Part shown: piece after piece, positions 42,106 through 48,799 of the stretch | Layout: every line of letters starts with the position of its first letter | Numbering within the stretch: the stretch's first letter is position 1 | DNA from: Chloroflexota bacterium | GTDB lineage: Bacteria; Chloroflexota; Dormibacteria; Dormibacterales; Dormibacteraceae | Direction of reading: 5' to 3' | Assembly: GCA_005882115.1 (NCBI GenBank) | Contig: VBEG01000030.1 | Location: 1-48,799, forward strand | DNA length: 48,799 nt | Notes under the pieces: model-generated | Told to the model about the DNA's origin: nothing | The model's input: the letters and a program-made list of their open reading frames with translations, nothing else | Database searches by the model: none | Program-made: the position numbers and the translations under genes

Positions 42106-43413
42106 CTATTCCGGGAAGCGGCTGTTCAGGCGCTCGAAGGCGAGCACGAGGAAGGCCTCGGCGGTTCGCTCCCAGCCGGGGTTCTGGGACCACATCGCCG
42201 CCATGGCTCGCAAAGCGAGCTGGAGCGCCTCGTAGAGCCCGAAGCGCTGCAGGGTCGCGTCCGGGCGCCTCTCTCGATATCGGTTCAGGAAGCTCGCGCG
42301 CACCTCCTCGGCCGCCACCGACTCCTTCCAGTCTTCAGGGGACGAGGGGATGAGGTAGGCGCAGAACTTGCCCAGGTCGTAGCTGGTCTCGGCAAGGGCA
42401 AAGTAGTCGAAGTCGATCAGCGTGTACTCGTCATTGTGGTAGATGAACTGGTCGTACTTCAGGTCGCCGTGCGTCGGCAACCACTCTTCCTGCTCGACCT
42501 TGCGCACGCGATCGCGCATGTGGGTGACCAGGTCTTTGAGGAGGAAGTGGCCGACAGGCAGCACGTAGGCAAATTGCTGGACCACCCGCTCCAGACGATT
42601 CAGCTCGTACTCGATCTTGATGATCTGGTCGGCCTCGACCCCGGACTCGTGGATCACCGCCAGGGCGTCCGCCGCAGCCCCACCGGCCATCATGAACTCG
42701 GTTTTGCCCCGGTTCCCGCCCACGGGGCGACCGCGCACTCCTTCCTCGAGAAGCAAGCCCATCTCCTCGATGAATCCGAGCGGGCGCGGGAGGCTCAGCA
42801 TCCCTGGGTAGCGCGCGGCGGCTTCCCACAGGCCGTTCACGACCCGAAACGTGCGCAGCCCACGCCCGCCAGGTTGCGCCTTGCCATAGATCTGGTTCGT
42901 CGCTCCTTCGTTGTCGATCGTGTAGCGGAGGATGGCGCCGACCTCGGGCACGTAGCGCACGCGCTCGATCTCGATCTGGCCGGCGGTGGCGAGCATCTGG
43001 ACTGGGTCATCCAGGCCGAACAGCGAGGACGACATCCGGATGGGATCGTTGGCCAGCGGAAGGTTCGGCATGGCCGGGTCGTAGGGGTAGAACCAGTAGG
43101 CGTGCTGGGTCTCGTGAAAAAGGACCGGGTAGCCCAGGCCGTCGACCGGGTCGCAGACCTTGCCGTTGCCATCCCGAGCCAGACGGGCGCTCAGCCTATC
43201 CCATGCCTCGTCGTTGAGGGCGCCCTTGGTCACCAAACGGAGGTTGCGCTCCTCCTCGTCCTTATTAATGTCGACGCTGAAGAGCGCCCAGTACGAGTCA
43301 GGAGGCTCGAGCCGCGTGCTCCGCCGGCGGATTTTGCTGACCTCCCAGCCCGATCCGGCCAGCACGTCCTGCATGAAAGCGGCCACCGAGTCCCTGCTCG
43401 TTGCGGCGTCCAT
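42106..43413 (-). CDS. APH-fold phosphotransferase-like protein
   Basis: A 435-residue protein with the aminoglycoside/choline-kinase catalytic loop: LPTHGDLKYDQFIYH (about residues 311-326; HxDxxxxQ instead of the usual N) and metal-site IDFDYFALAETSYDLGKF. The N-terminal ~150 residues carry no match I recognise. Known family members phosphorylate small molecules such as sugars or antibiotics; a maltokinase-like role near otsA is only speculative. I prefer the ATG at 43413; a TTG at 43443 is an alternative. It is divergent from the surface protein gene with a 158 bp gap. The gap 41998-42105 on its 3' side shows nothing clear. Confidence 0.75.
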   Translation of the reverse strand: MDAATSRDSVAAFMQDVLAGSGWEVSKIRRRSTRLEPPDSYWALFSVDINKDEEERNLRLVTKGALNDEAWDRLSARLARDGNGKVCDPVDGLGYPVLFHETQHAYWFYPYDPAMPNLPLANDPIRMSSSLFGLDDPVQMLATAGQIEIERVRYVPEVGAILRYTIDNEGATNQIYGKAQPGGRGLRTFRVVNGLWEAAARYPGMLSLPRPLGFIEEMGLLLEEGVRGRPVGGNRGKTEFMMAGGAAADALAVIHESGVEADQIIKIEYELNRLERVVQQFAYVLPVGHFLLKDLVTHMRDRVRKVEQEEWLPTHGDLKYDQFIYHNDEYTLIDFDYFALAETSYDLGKFCAYLIPSSPEDWKESVAAEEVRASFLNRYRERRPDATLQRFGLYEALQLALRAMAAMWSQNPGWERTAEAFLVLAFERLNSRFPE

Positions 43414-43571
43414 GGTTACTCGGGATGCGGTTGGCGTTTCCAATTCGAAGCGTATTGCCCAACTAGGGAACGCTGAGCGGGGCGTTCTGCGACATATCCC
43501 CGGGGCTGCGGGGTTGGTGTCCAGAATGGCGGCGAGGCAATTCGCTCACTTATCCATGTGGAGGTGGGCAT

Positions 43572-45287
43572 TTGGAAGCGTTCGGCGAATTCCTGGCCAG
43601 TCGCCCCGTGTTAGGACGGCGGCTGGCGCTAAACGGATTCGTCCTGATGGCCGGACTTCTTCTCATGCTTGCTCGCACGTCTCCGGCTCTGGCGTCCGAC
43701 AACGGACACGGCCAGGGCAAAGCACAAGATCATACGAGTGCTTCCGCGGTCGCTCAGCGCCATGACAGCCAGTCGGCGCACAACGAGCAGACCGTCGGCG
43801 GGGACGGCGACGGCAAGAAAGGGAAAGGCAAGGGCGAGGGCGGGACTGGCAGCGGCAGCCATACCAACGGCAGCAGCGGCCATACGAGCGGGAGCGACAA
43901 GACCGGCGGCACCAGCAACGCGGCGGTAAAGCCAACGGTCAGCTCGGGCGACAGCTCGGCGGCGAAGGCCTCCGGCAGCTCGAGCAGCGACGCGCACGCG
44001 AGCGGAAACGCTCACGCGAGCGCCGACACCAGCGTCCACGCGAGCGGCAACGCTCACGCGAGCGCCGACACCAGCGTCCACGCAAGCGGCAACGCTCACG
44101 CAAGCAGCGACACCAGCGCCCACGCGAGCGGCAACGCTCACGCGAGCAGTGACACCAGCGCGCACGCGAACAGCCACGCAAGCGACAGCGCGAAGAGCAG
44201 CGGCGACGGCAAGGCCAACGTCAGCATCAAGGCCAAGGGCAATGCAGCCGCCACCACCGACGCTTCCGGAAAGTCCAAGGAAAAGGACGAGGAAGGCAAC
44301 GCCGACTCCCGCGGCGACGTGGCGGGCGGCAAGTCGGGCAATGGCGACGACCGCGACAAGGTGACGGCCAAGGGCAATGACAAGCACGAGGCCGACTCCG
44401 ACGGCGAGAGCACCGGAGCCAGCACCGGCAACACGACTGGCAGCACCGCGACCACGGGGAGCGCGGGCAACGCCAGCACCGCCTCGGTGGGCGCGAGCAC
44501 CGGCAACACGGCCGGCAGCGCAGCCTCCGGCACCAAGTCGACCGGCAGCGGTCAGGAGAAGAGCACGGGCGCCTCGGTGGGCGCGAGCACCGGCAACACC
44601 GCCGGCAGCGCGGCTTCGGGCAGCACGGGCAACAACCAGAGCACCGGCGCCTCGGTGGGCGCAAGCACCGGCAACACGGCCGGCAGCGCGGCCTCCAACA
44701 GCACCGGCAACCAGAGCACCGGCTCGGTGGGCGCGAGCACCGGCAACACCGCCGGCAGCGCGGCTTCGGGCAGCACGGGCAACAACAAGAGCACCGGCGC
44801 CTCGGTGGGCGCGAGCACCGGCAACACGGCCGGCAGCGCGGCTTCCAACAGCACCGGCAACAAGAGCAGCGGCTCGGTGGGCGCGAGCACCGGCAACACG
44901 GCCGGCAGCGCGGCTTCGGGCAGCACGGGCAACAACCAGAGCACCGGCGCCTCAGTCGGCGCGAGCACCGGCAACACGGCCGGCAGCGCGGCTTCGGGCA
45001 GCACGGGCAACAACCAGAGCACCGGCACCGGTAACAGCACCAGCACAAGCACCGGCGGCACCAGCGTCAGCACCAGCACCGGCACCAGCACAAGCACCGG
45101 CGGCGGAGTCGGTGGCGGCGGTGGCGGAACCGTGGGTGGCGGCGGCGGCGGAACCGTGGGTGGCGGCGGCGGCGGAACCGTGGGTGGCGGCGGCGGCGGA
45201 ACCGTTGGCGGCGGTGGAACGACCACCGGCGGCGGGACCACGACCACCGCATCGGGCGGCGTAAGCGGCGCGACCGCGACAAGGTGA
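43572..45287 (+). CDS. Repeat-rich secreted surface protein, truncated by a duplication
   Basis: Start TTG at 43572 with SD GGAGGT 6 bp upstream. The signal peptide is at about residues 1-41 ([20 protein letters not shown], cleavage after ALA likely). Four 14-residue repeats [14 protein letters not shown] lie at 143-198, then a charged linker, then eight units of 24-30 residues starting [10 protein letters not shown], and finally a Gly-rich stretch ([12 protein letters not shown]). It ends out of frame at a tandem-duplication junction (GATATR then stop) and lacks a membrane anchor. Low complexity with Ser/Thr/Gly/Asn suggests an extended, possibly glycosylated stalk. The true protein probably continues into the 45284-46252 frame; see that entry. 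Confidence 0.75.
   Translation: MEAFGEFLASRPVLGRRLALNGFVLMAGLLLMLARTSPALASDNGHGQGKAQDHTSASAVAQRHDSQSAHNEQTVGGDGDGKKGKGKGEGGTGSGSHTNGSSGHTSGSDKTGGTSNAAVKPTVSSGDSSAAKASGSSSSDAHASGNAHASADTSVHASGNAHASADTSVHASGNAHASSDTSAHASGNAHASSDTSAHANSHASDSAKSSGDGKANVSIKAKGNAAATTDASGKSKEKDEEGNADSRGDVAGGKSGNGDDRDKVTAKGNDKHEADSDGESTGASTGNTTGSTATTGSAGNASTASVGASTGNTAGSAASGTKSTGSGQEKSTGASVGASTGNTAGSAASGSTGNNQSTGASVGASTGNTAGSAASNSTGNQSTGSVGASTGNTAGSAASGSTGNNKSTGASVGASTGNTAGSAASNSTGNKSSGSVGASTGNTAGSAASGSTGNNQSTGASVGASTGNTAGSAASGSTGNNQSTGTGNSTSTSTGGTSVSTSTGTSTSTGGGVGGGGGGTVGGGGGGTVGGGGGGTVGGGGGGTVGGGGTTTGGGTTTTASGGVSGATATR
43995..44162 (+). repeat. Four 42 bp tandem repeats coding [14 protein letters not shown]
   Basis: Four consecutive in-frame 42 bp units within the surface-protein gene. 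They vary at two positions (Ala/Ser and Val/Ala at the unit end), with synonymous changes. The length is a multiple of three, so copy-number change would keep the frame here. Confidence 0.85.
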
Positions 45288-46137
45288 CGGCCAAGGGCAA
45301 TGACAAGCACGAGGCCGACTCCGACGGCGAGAGCACCGGAGCCAGCACCGGCAACACGACTGGCAGCACCGCGACCACGGGGAGCGCGGGCAACGCCAGC
45401 ACCGCCTCGGTGGGCGCGAGCACCGGCAACACGGCCGGCAGCGCGGCTTCGGGCAGCACGGGCAACAACCAGAGCACCGGCGCCTCGGTGGGCGCGAGCA
45501 CCGGCAACACCGCCGGCAGCGCGGCCTCCAACAGCACCGGCAACCAGAGCAGCGGCTCGGTGGGCGCGAGCACCGGCAACACCGCTGGCAGCGCGGCCTC
45601 CAACAGCACCGGCAACCAGAGCAGCGGCTCGGTGGGCGCGAGCACCGGCAACACGGCCGGCAGCGTGGCCTCCAACAGCACCGGCAATCAGAGCAGCGGC
45701 TCGGTGGGCGCGAGCACCGGCAACACGGCCGGCAGCGCGGCCTCCAACAGCACCGGCAACCAGACTGGCAGCACCGCGACCACGGGGAGCGCGGGCAACG
45801 CCAGCACCGCCTCGGTGGGCGCGAGCACCGGCAACACCGCCGGCAGCGCCCAGTCCAACAGCACGGGCAACCAGAGCACCAGCACCGGTAACAGCACCAG
45901 CACAAGCACCGGCGGCACCAGCGTCAGCACCAGCACCGGCACCAGCACAAGCACCGGCGGCGGAGTCGGTGGCGGCGGTGGCGGAACCGTGGGTGGCGGC
46001 GGCGGCGGAACCGTGGGTGGCGGCGGCGGCGGAACCGTGGGTGGCGGCGGCGGCGGAACCGTTGGCGGCGGTGGAACGACCACCGGCGGCGGGACCACGA
46101 CCACCGCATCGGGCGGCGTAAGCGGCGCGACCGCGAC
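44348..46137 (+). repeat. Large tandem duplication (923 bp and 857 bp units) with CGACCGCGAC borders
   Basis: CGACCGCGAC occurs at 44348, 45271 and 46128 and marks the unit borders. Each unit runs from the [20 protein letters not shown] coding stretch through the [10 protein letters not shown] array and Gly-rich block. The units differ in the number and order of internal repeats (eight against seven GAST units). Both lengths leave remainder 2 on division by 3, so the frame changes at the junction. Each unit also contains many shorter internal repeats that could recombine. Confidence 0.9.
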
Positions 46138-46252
46138 CTCGGGCGGCCAGGGTCAAGTTCTTGCGGCTACAGGTGCACCCATCGCGGGCGGCATCCTAGG
46201 CGGCATCCTGTTCCTGCTCGGCGCCCTCGGACTTCGCAACCGACGGCGCTAA
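45284..46252 (+). pseudogene. C-terminal part of the surface protein with LAATG sorting signal, separated from its start
   Basis: A 322-residue frame with a possible GTG but no ribosome-binding site or signal peptide. It repeats the [15 protein letters not shown] stretch, seven [10 protein letters not shown]-type units and the Gly-rich block, then ends in LAATGAPIAGGILG, a hydrophobic helix and the basic tail RNRRR. This is a sortase sorting signal of the LAxTG type, known for class E sortases of high-GC Gram-positives. Removing one 923 bp unit (44358-45280) joins this frame to the upstream 43572 frame and yields one 585-codon protein having both signal peptide and anchor. No sortase gene is in the window. 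The present split may be genuine or an assembly artefact. Confidence 0.75.
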
Positions 46253-46261
46253 TCGACAATC

Positions 46262-46301
46262 GACCGGCCGGGCTCGCAACTTGCGGGCCCGGTCTTTTTT
46301 T
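46262..46301 (+). terminator. Rho-independent terminator after the surface protein gene
   Basis: CCGGGCTCGCAA pairs with TTGCGGGCCCGG (one wobble), followed by a T-run at 46294-46301. It ends the surface-protein transcript. Confidence 0.85.
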
Positions 46302-46341
46302 CCCGCGCCCGGTACGGCGCCTGCCAGGTGCTTTCTTAGAC

Positions 46342-46367
46342 GAGCCTGCCTCGCAAGAGGCGGGCTC
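46342..46367. other. GCAA-tetraloop hairpin upstream of second sensor kinase
   Basis: GAGCCTGCCTC, loop GCAA, GAGGCGGGCTC (11 bp with one T/G pair). It lies in the 177 bp gap between the terminator and the kinase start. A related GAGCC...GGGCTCAGCAG hairpin occurs at 25638-25665, upstream of the first kinase. The rest of the gap shows no clear promoter. Confidence 0.5.
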
Positions 46368-46478
46368 ACCAGTTTCTACTCAGGCCTGCGGTGGCCATTT
46401 CTACCTCACTTGTACGGTGACGAAGGCACCCCCCAGGCGATTTGATGTAGTTCGGAAAAATCGCGCCCGGGGGAACAA

Positions 46479-47759
46479 GTGGAAGCAGCCGCGCTGCGGA
46501 TCGGCGACAAGGTGACGCTCGAGGCCGATGGCGGCGCGAGATCAAAACGGCCTGGTCAGCAGCTCGAGCGATCACAGGGATCAGCCCTTGCCGCGCTGGC
46601 AGCGGTCTCGTCCTACCTGGACTCGGACGAAGACCTACCGACCTTCTTCGGCCGCCTGGGCGCCACGATCGCCGAGCAGATCGGCGCCCGCCGAGCCGCC
46701 TTCTGGCGCCTTGGGCCTCGGGGCACGCTGAGCCTCCAGCCGGCGCCGCACGGCTTCGCGGACGACTCCCCAGTGCATCACCTGCGGCTGGCTCTCGGAG
46801 CCAAGCGCGAGGGGGTCATCGAGCGCCTCGTCTTCGCCGACGACCTCGAGCTCGTCAAGGGGACGTCCCCGCGCCTCGACGCGCTCTGGCACGGAGCCGG
46901 CCTGACCGACGTGAAGAGCTCGATCGCCGTCGCCTGGCGCGCTGGCGAACGGCGCATAGGCGCCGTCGCCGTCTACGACTCACCCCACGGCTTCACCGCC
47001 CACGACCTGTGGGCCCTCCGGCTCGTTGGCATGGCCGCGGGCCTCGTCTGGCAGTACAAGGAATCCGAAGACGAGCTCGGGCGTATCGCGGTCCGCCTCG
47101 AGCAGGCGATGTCCGCGCGCCGCCATCTGCTCAACAACATCGCGGCTGGTGGCGACGAGGCGCGGCGGCGCTTCGCGAGCGCGCTTCACGACGATTCGCT
47201 CCAGCTGCTCACCGGCGCCGAGCTGCAGCTGGAACGAATCCGCGGCGACTCGAACGCCAACCACCTCGATCAGCGCCTCGAGGAGCTACGGATGACCCTC
47301 CGCAAGGTCGAGGACTCGCTGCGGCGCCTGCTCACGAACGTGAGCCCGGAGCCGCTGCAGCTGCCGAGTGACCTCCGCGAAGCGATCAGCGAGCGTCTCG
47401 AGTCGATGCGAGTCCGCGCCGGCATCGAGCCCCACATCGAGAGCAAGCTGCCGGACGGCATCCCGACCGCGATCCAGGCGATCGTCCTGAAGAACGTCCA
47501 GGAAGCGCTTAACAACGTCGAGAAGCACGCTCGCGCGACCAGGGTCACAGTCGTCACCGATAGCGTCGAGAACGGCATAAGGGTCGAAGTCAGAGACGAC
47601 GGCAAAGGCTTCGTCGTCGCCGAATCCGCGCGCCTGCCCGGCCACATCGGCCTGGTCGCCGTTCGCGAGCGGGCGCAGCTCGCCGGCGGCTGGTTCCACG
47701 TCGCAAGCGAGCCGGGGACCGGCACGAAGCTCGAGTTCTGGGTACCACTGAGCCTGTAA
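46479..47759 (+). CDS. GAF sensor histidine kinase, paralogue of 26106-27923
   Basis: A 426-residue soluble kinase. One GAF-like domain at about residues 40-200, then HisKA_3 with RRFASALHDDSLQLL (phospho-acceptor His237) and HATPase_c with N box QEALNNVEKHARATRV, G1 DDGKGF and G2 LPGHIGLVAVRERAQLAGGW. Its second half is closely similar to the kinase at 26106-27923, and VAWRAGERRIGAVAVYDS matches VPWRAGDQRLGQVAAYDS there, so the two are paralogues, this one lacking the first GAF. The GTG at 46479 has GGGGGAA 5 bp upstream. No response regulator gene follows; a HAMP-array gene does (42 bp). It may share the NarL-type regulator at 27926. Confidence 0.88.
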   Translation: MEAAALRIGDKVTLEADGGARSKRPGQQLERSQGSALAALAAVSSYLDSDEDLPTFFGRLGATIAEQIGARRAAFWRLGPRGTLSLQPAPHGFADDSPVHHLRLALGAKREGVIERLVFADDLELVKGTSPRLDALWHGAGLTDVKSSIAVAWRAGERRIGAVAVYDSPHGFTAHDLWALRLVGMAAGLVWQYKESEDELGRIAVRLEQAMSARRHLLNNIAAGGDEARRRFASALHDDSLQLLTGAELQLERIRGDSNANHLDQRLEELRMTLRKVEDSLRRLLTNVSPEPLQLPSDLREAISERLESMRVRAGIEPHIESKLPDGIPTAIQAIVLKNVQEALNNVEKHARATRVTVVTDSVENGIRVEVRDDGKGFVVAESARLPGHIGLVAVRERAQLAGGWFHVASEPGTGTKLEFWVPLSL

Positions 47760-47801
47760 CGAAAACAACGAATCAATAGGCAAGAAGGAAGGAAGGGATA
47801 G

Positions 47802-48799
47802 ATGGCGACCAAGGCGGCAACCAGAAGCAGGAACGGCGCAGACGCGATCGACAGCAAGGTCGCGCTCCGCGTCCTGGCTTCAGTTCAGCGCGGAGACTTT
47901 TCGGTCCGCATGCCGACCGACTGGTCTGGATCGGCCGGCAAGGTGGCCGCGGCGATCAACGACATCATTGAGTCGAACCAGCGCGTCGAGCGCGAGATCC
48001 GCCGTCTGAGCCGCAACGTCGGCAAAGAGGGCCAGGTCAAGCGCGCAGCGGTCGGCCACTCCGGCGGCGCGTGGGCGGCGACGCTCGACGCGGTCAACGA
48101 CCTCGTCGAAGACCTCGCGCAGCCCAACACCGAGATCGCACGCGTAATCGGCGCAGTCGCCAACGGCGACCTCTCGCAAACCATGGCGCTCGAGATCGAC
48201 GGGCGGCCACTGCAAGGCCAGTTCCTCACCACAGCCAAGACCGTCAACACGATGGTCGGGCAGCTCAACGCGTTCGCGAGCGAGGTCACGCGTGTGGCGC
48301 GCGAGGTCGGCACTGAAGGAAAGCTCGGCGGTCAGGCGCACGTCCGGGGCGTCGCCGGTGTTTGGAAAGACCTCACGGACAACGTGAACTTGATGGCCGG
48401 CAACCTGACCAGCCAGGTCCGCAACATCGCCGAGGTCACCACCGCGGTCCAGCAAGGCGACCTCTCCAAGAAGATCACGGTCGACGTCCGGGGCGAGATC
48501 CTCGAGCTCAAGCAGACGATCAACACGATGGTCGACCAGCTCAACGCGTTCGCCAACGAGGTGACGCGTGTCGCTCGCGAGGTCGGCACCGCAACATCGC
48601 CGAGGTCACCACCGGCATCGCGAACGGTGACCTCTCCAAGAAGATCACGGTCGACGTCCGGGGCGAGATCCTCGAGCTCAAGAACACCATCAACACGATG
48701 GTCGACCAGCTCAATGCGTTCGGCAACGAGGTGACGCGCGTGGCCCGCGAGGTGGGAACCGAGGGCCGGCTGGGCGGACAGGCCGATGTCAAGGGCGTC
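47802..48799 (+). pseudogene. HAMP-array signalling protein, frameshifted and cut by the window edge
   Basis: Starts at ATG 47802 with AAGGAAGGGA upstream. The product is a series of HAMP-like repeats of about 90 residues, with signature lines [20 protein letters not shown] and [19 protein letters not shown], as in the N-terminal arrays of group III hybrid kinases (Nik1-type) and some bacterial hybrid kinases. At 48589-48591 the frame breaks: relative to the previous repeat, 106 bases are missing (GGCACC joins directly to GCAACATCGCC). The lost stretch corresponds to the segment with [20 protein letters not shown]. The first frame then ends at 48734, while the correct reading resumes in another frame to the window end. 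A kinase module may follow outside the window. Deletion or assembly error is equally likely. Confidence 0.8.

Noticed and set aside
44415-45110. Regularly spaced repeats resembling a CRISPR array
   Set aside because: Units are 72-90 bp, in frame, with no unique spacers of constant length, and they code for [10 protein letters not shown] protein repeats.
44552-46156. 534-residue minus-strand frame (and several other long frames) opposite the surface-protein repeats
   Set aside because: They consist only of Ala/Gly/Arg/Pro- or Cys/Arg-rich repeats mirroring the plus-strand [10 protein letters not shown] array; no start signal or known domain, and the plus strand has signal peptide and sorting motif.
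1-48799. Signs of a prophage, integrative element or antiviral defence island
   Set aside because: No integrase, transposase, toxin-antitoxin pair, nuclease, helicase or capsid gene was seen, and composition appears uniform except in the 24.8-26.1 kb gap.

Overview
The window is a gene-dense, strongly GC-rich stretch of bacterial chromosome. GTG and TTG starts are common and stop/start codons often overlap. It has no rRNA or tRNA gene, CRISPR array, transposase or phage gene that I can see. The gene set includes a class II fumarase, a DrrAB-type ABC exporter with a MarR regulator, GT20 trehalose-phosphate synthase, two class A penicillin-binding proteins, a sedolisin lipoprotein, a surface protein ending in an LAATG sorting signal, and paralogous GAF sensor kinases. 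Together these suggest a free-living, probably soil-dwelling, high-GC bacterium of the Actinomycetota / Chloroflexota / Dormibacterota side of the tree. The sequence alone does not settle the phylum. Two internally repetitive genes carry out-of-frame copy-number changes, so mis-assembly of repeats in a metagenomic contig is a real possibility.

Layout. 1-8.4 kb: the start of a Ppx/GppA phosphatase gene (minus), fumC, a two-TM potassium channel with RCK domain, then five genes joined by overlapping stop/start codons: a CDF metal transporter with an enlarged C-terminus, a GNAT protein, a sedolisin (S53) lipoprotein, a zinc-ribbon membrane protein resembling an inactivated PrsW protease, and a zinc-ribbon single-TM protein. 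8.4-15.6 kb: LysE exporter plus GNAT (minus), a GT87-like membrane protein (plus), the marR-ATPase-permease operon with a palindromic operator, an enoyl-CoA hydratase and pruA (all minus). 15.7-22.4 kb: a co-directional plus-strand group with a nucleotidyltransferase-fold protein, a 1168-residue fusion of a processive GT2 with a GT-C-like membrane module, a B12-type radical SAM protein, a DoxX-like protein and an unknown helical protein.

22.5-30.9 kb: FAD oxidoreductase and ilvE (minus), then a 1.27 kb gene-poor region with a duplicated hairpin unit and two doubtful small ORFs, a GAF-GAF histidine kinase with its NarL-type response regulator, a GGDEF diguanylate cyclase and an ECF sigma factor. 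31-42 kb is mostly cell envelope: PBP with a coupled 68-residue CxCxxC protein, membrane proteins, a secreted DUF1906-type protein with Ig-like repeats, a YggT-family protein, otsA overlapping a second PBP, and a CAP-domain protein. 42-48.8 kb: an APH-fold kinase, the repeat-rich surface protein split by a 923 bp tandem duplication, a second GAF histidine kinase, and a HAMP-array protein that is frameshifted and runs off the window.

The most interesting items are the surface-protein gene that one exact unit deletion would restore, the pseudo-PrsW/zinc-ribbon pair inside the overlapping five-gene chain, the GT2/GT-C fusion cluster, and the non-coding hairpin duplication before the first sensor kinase.
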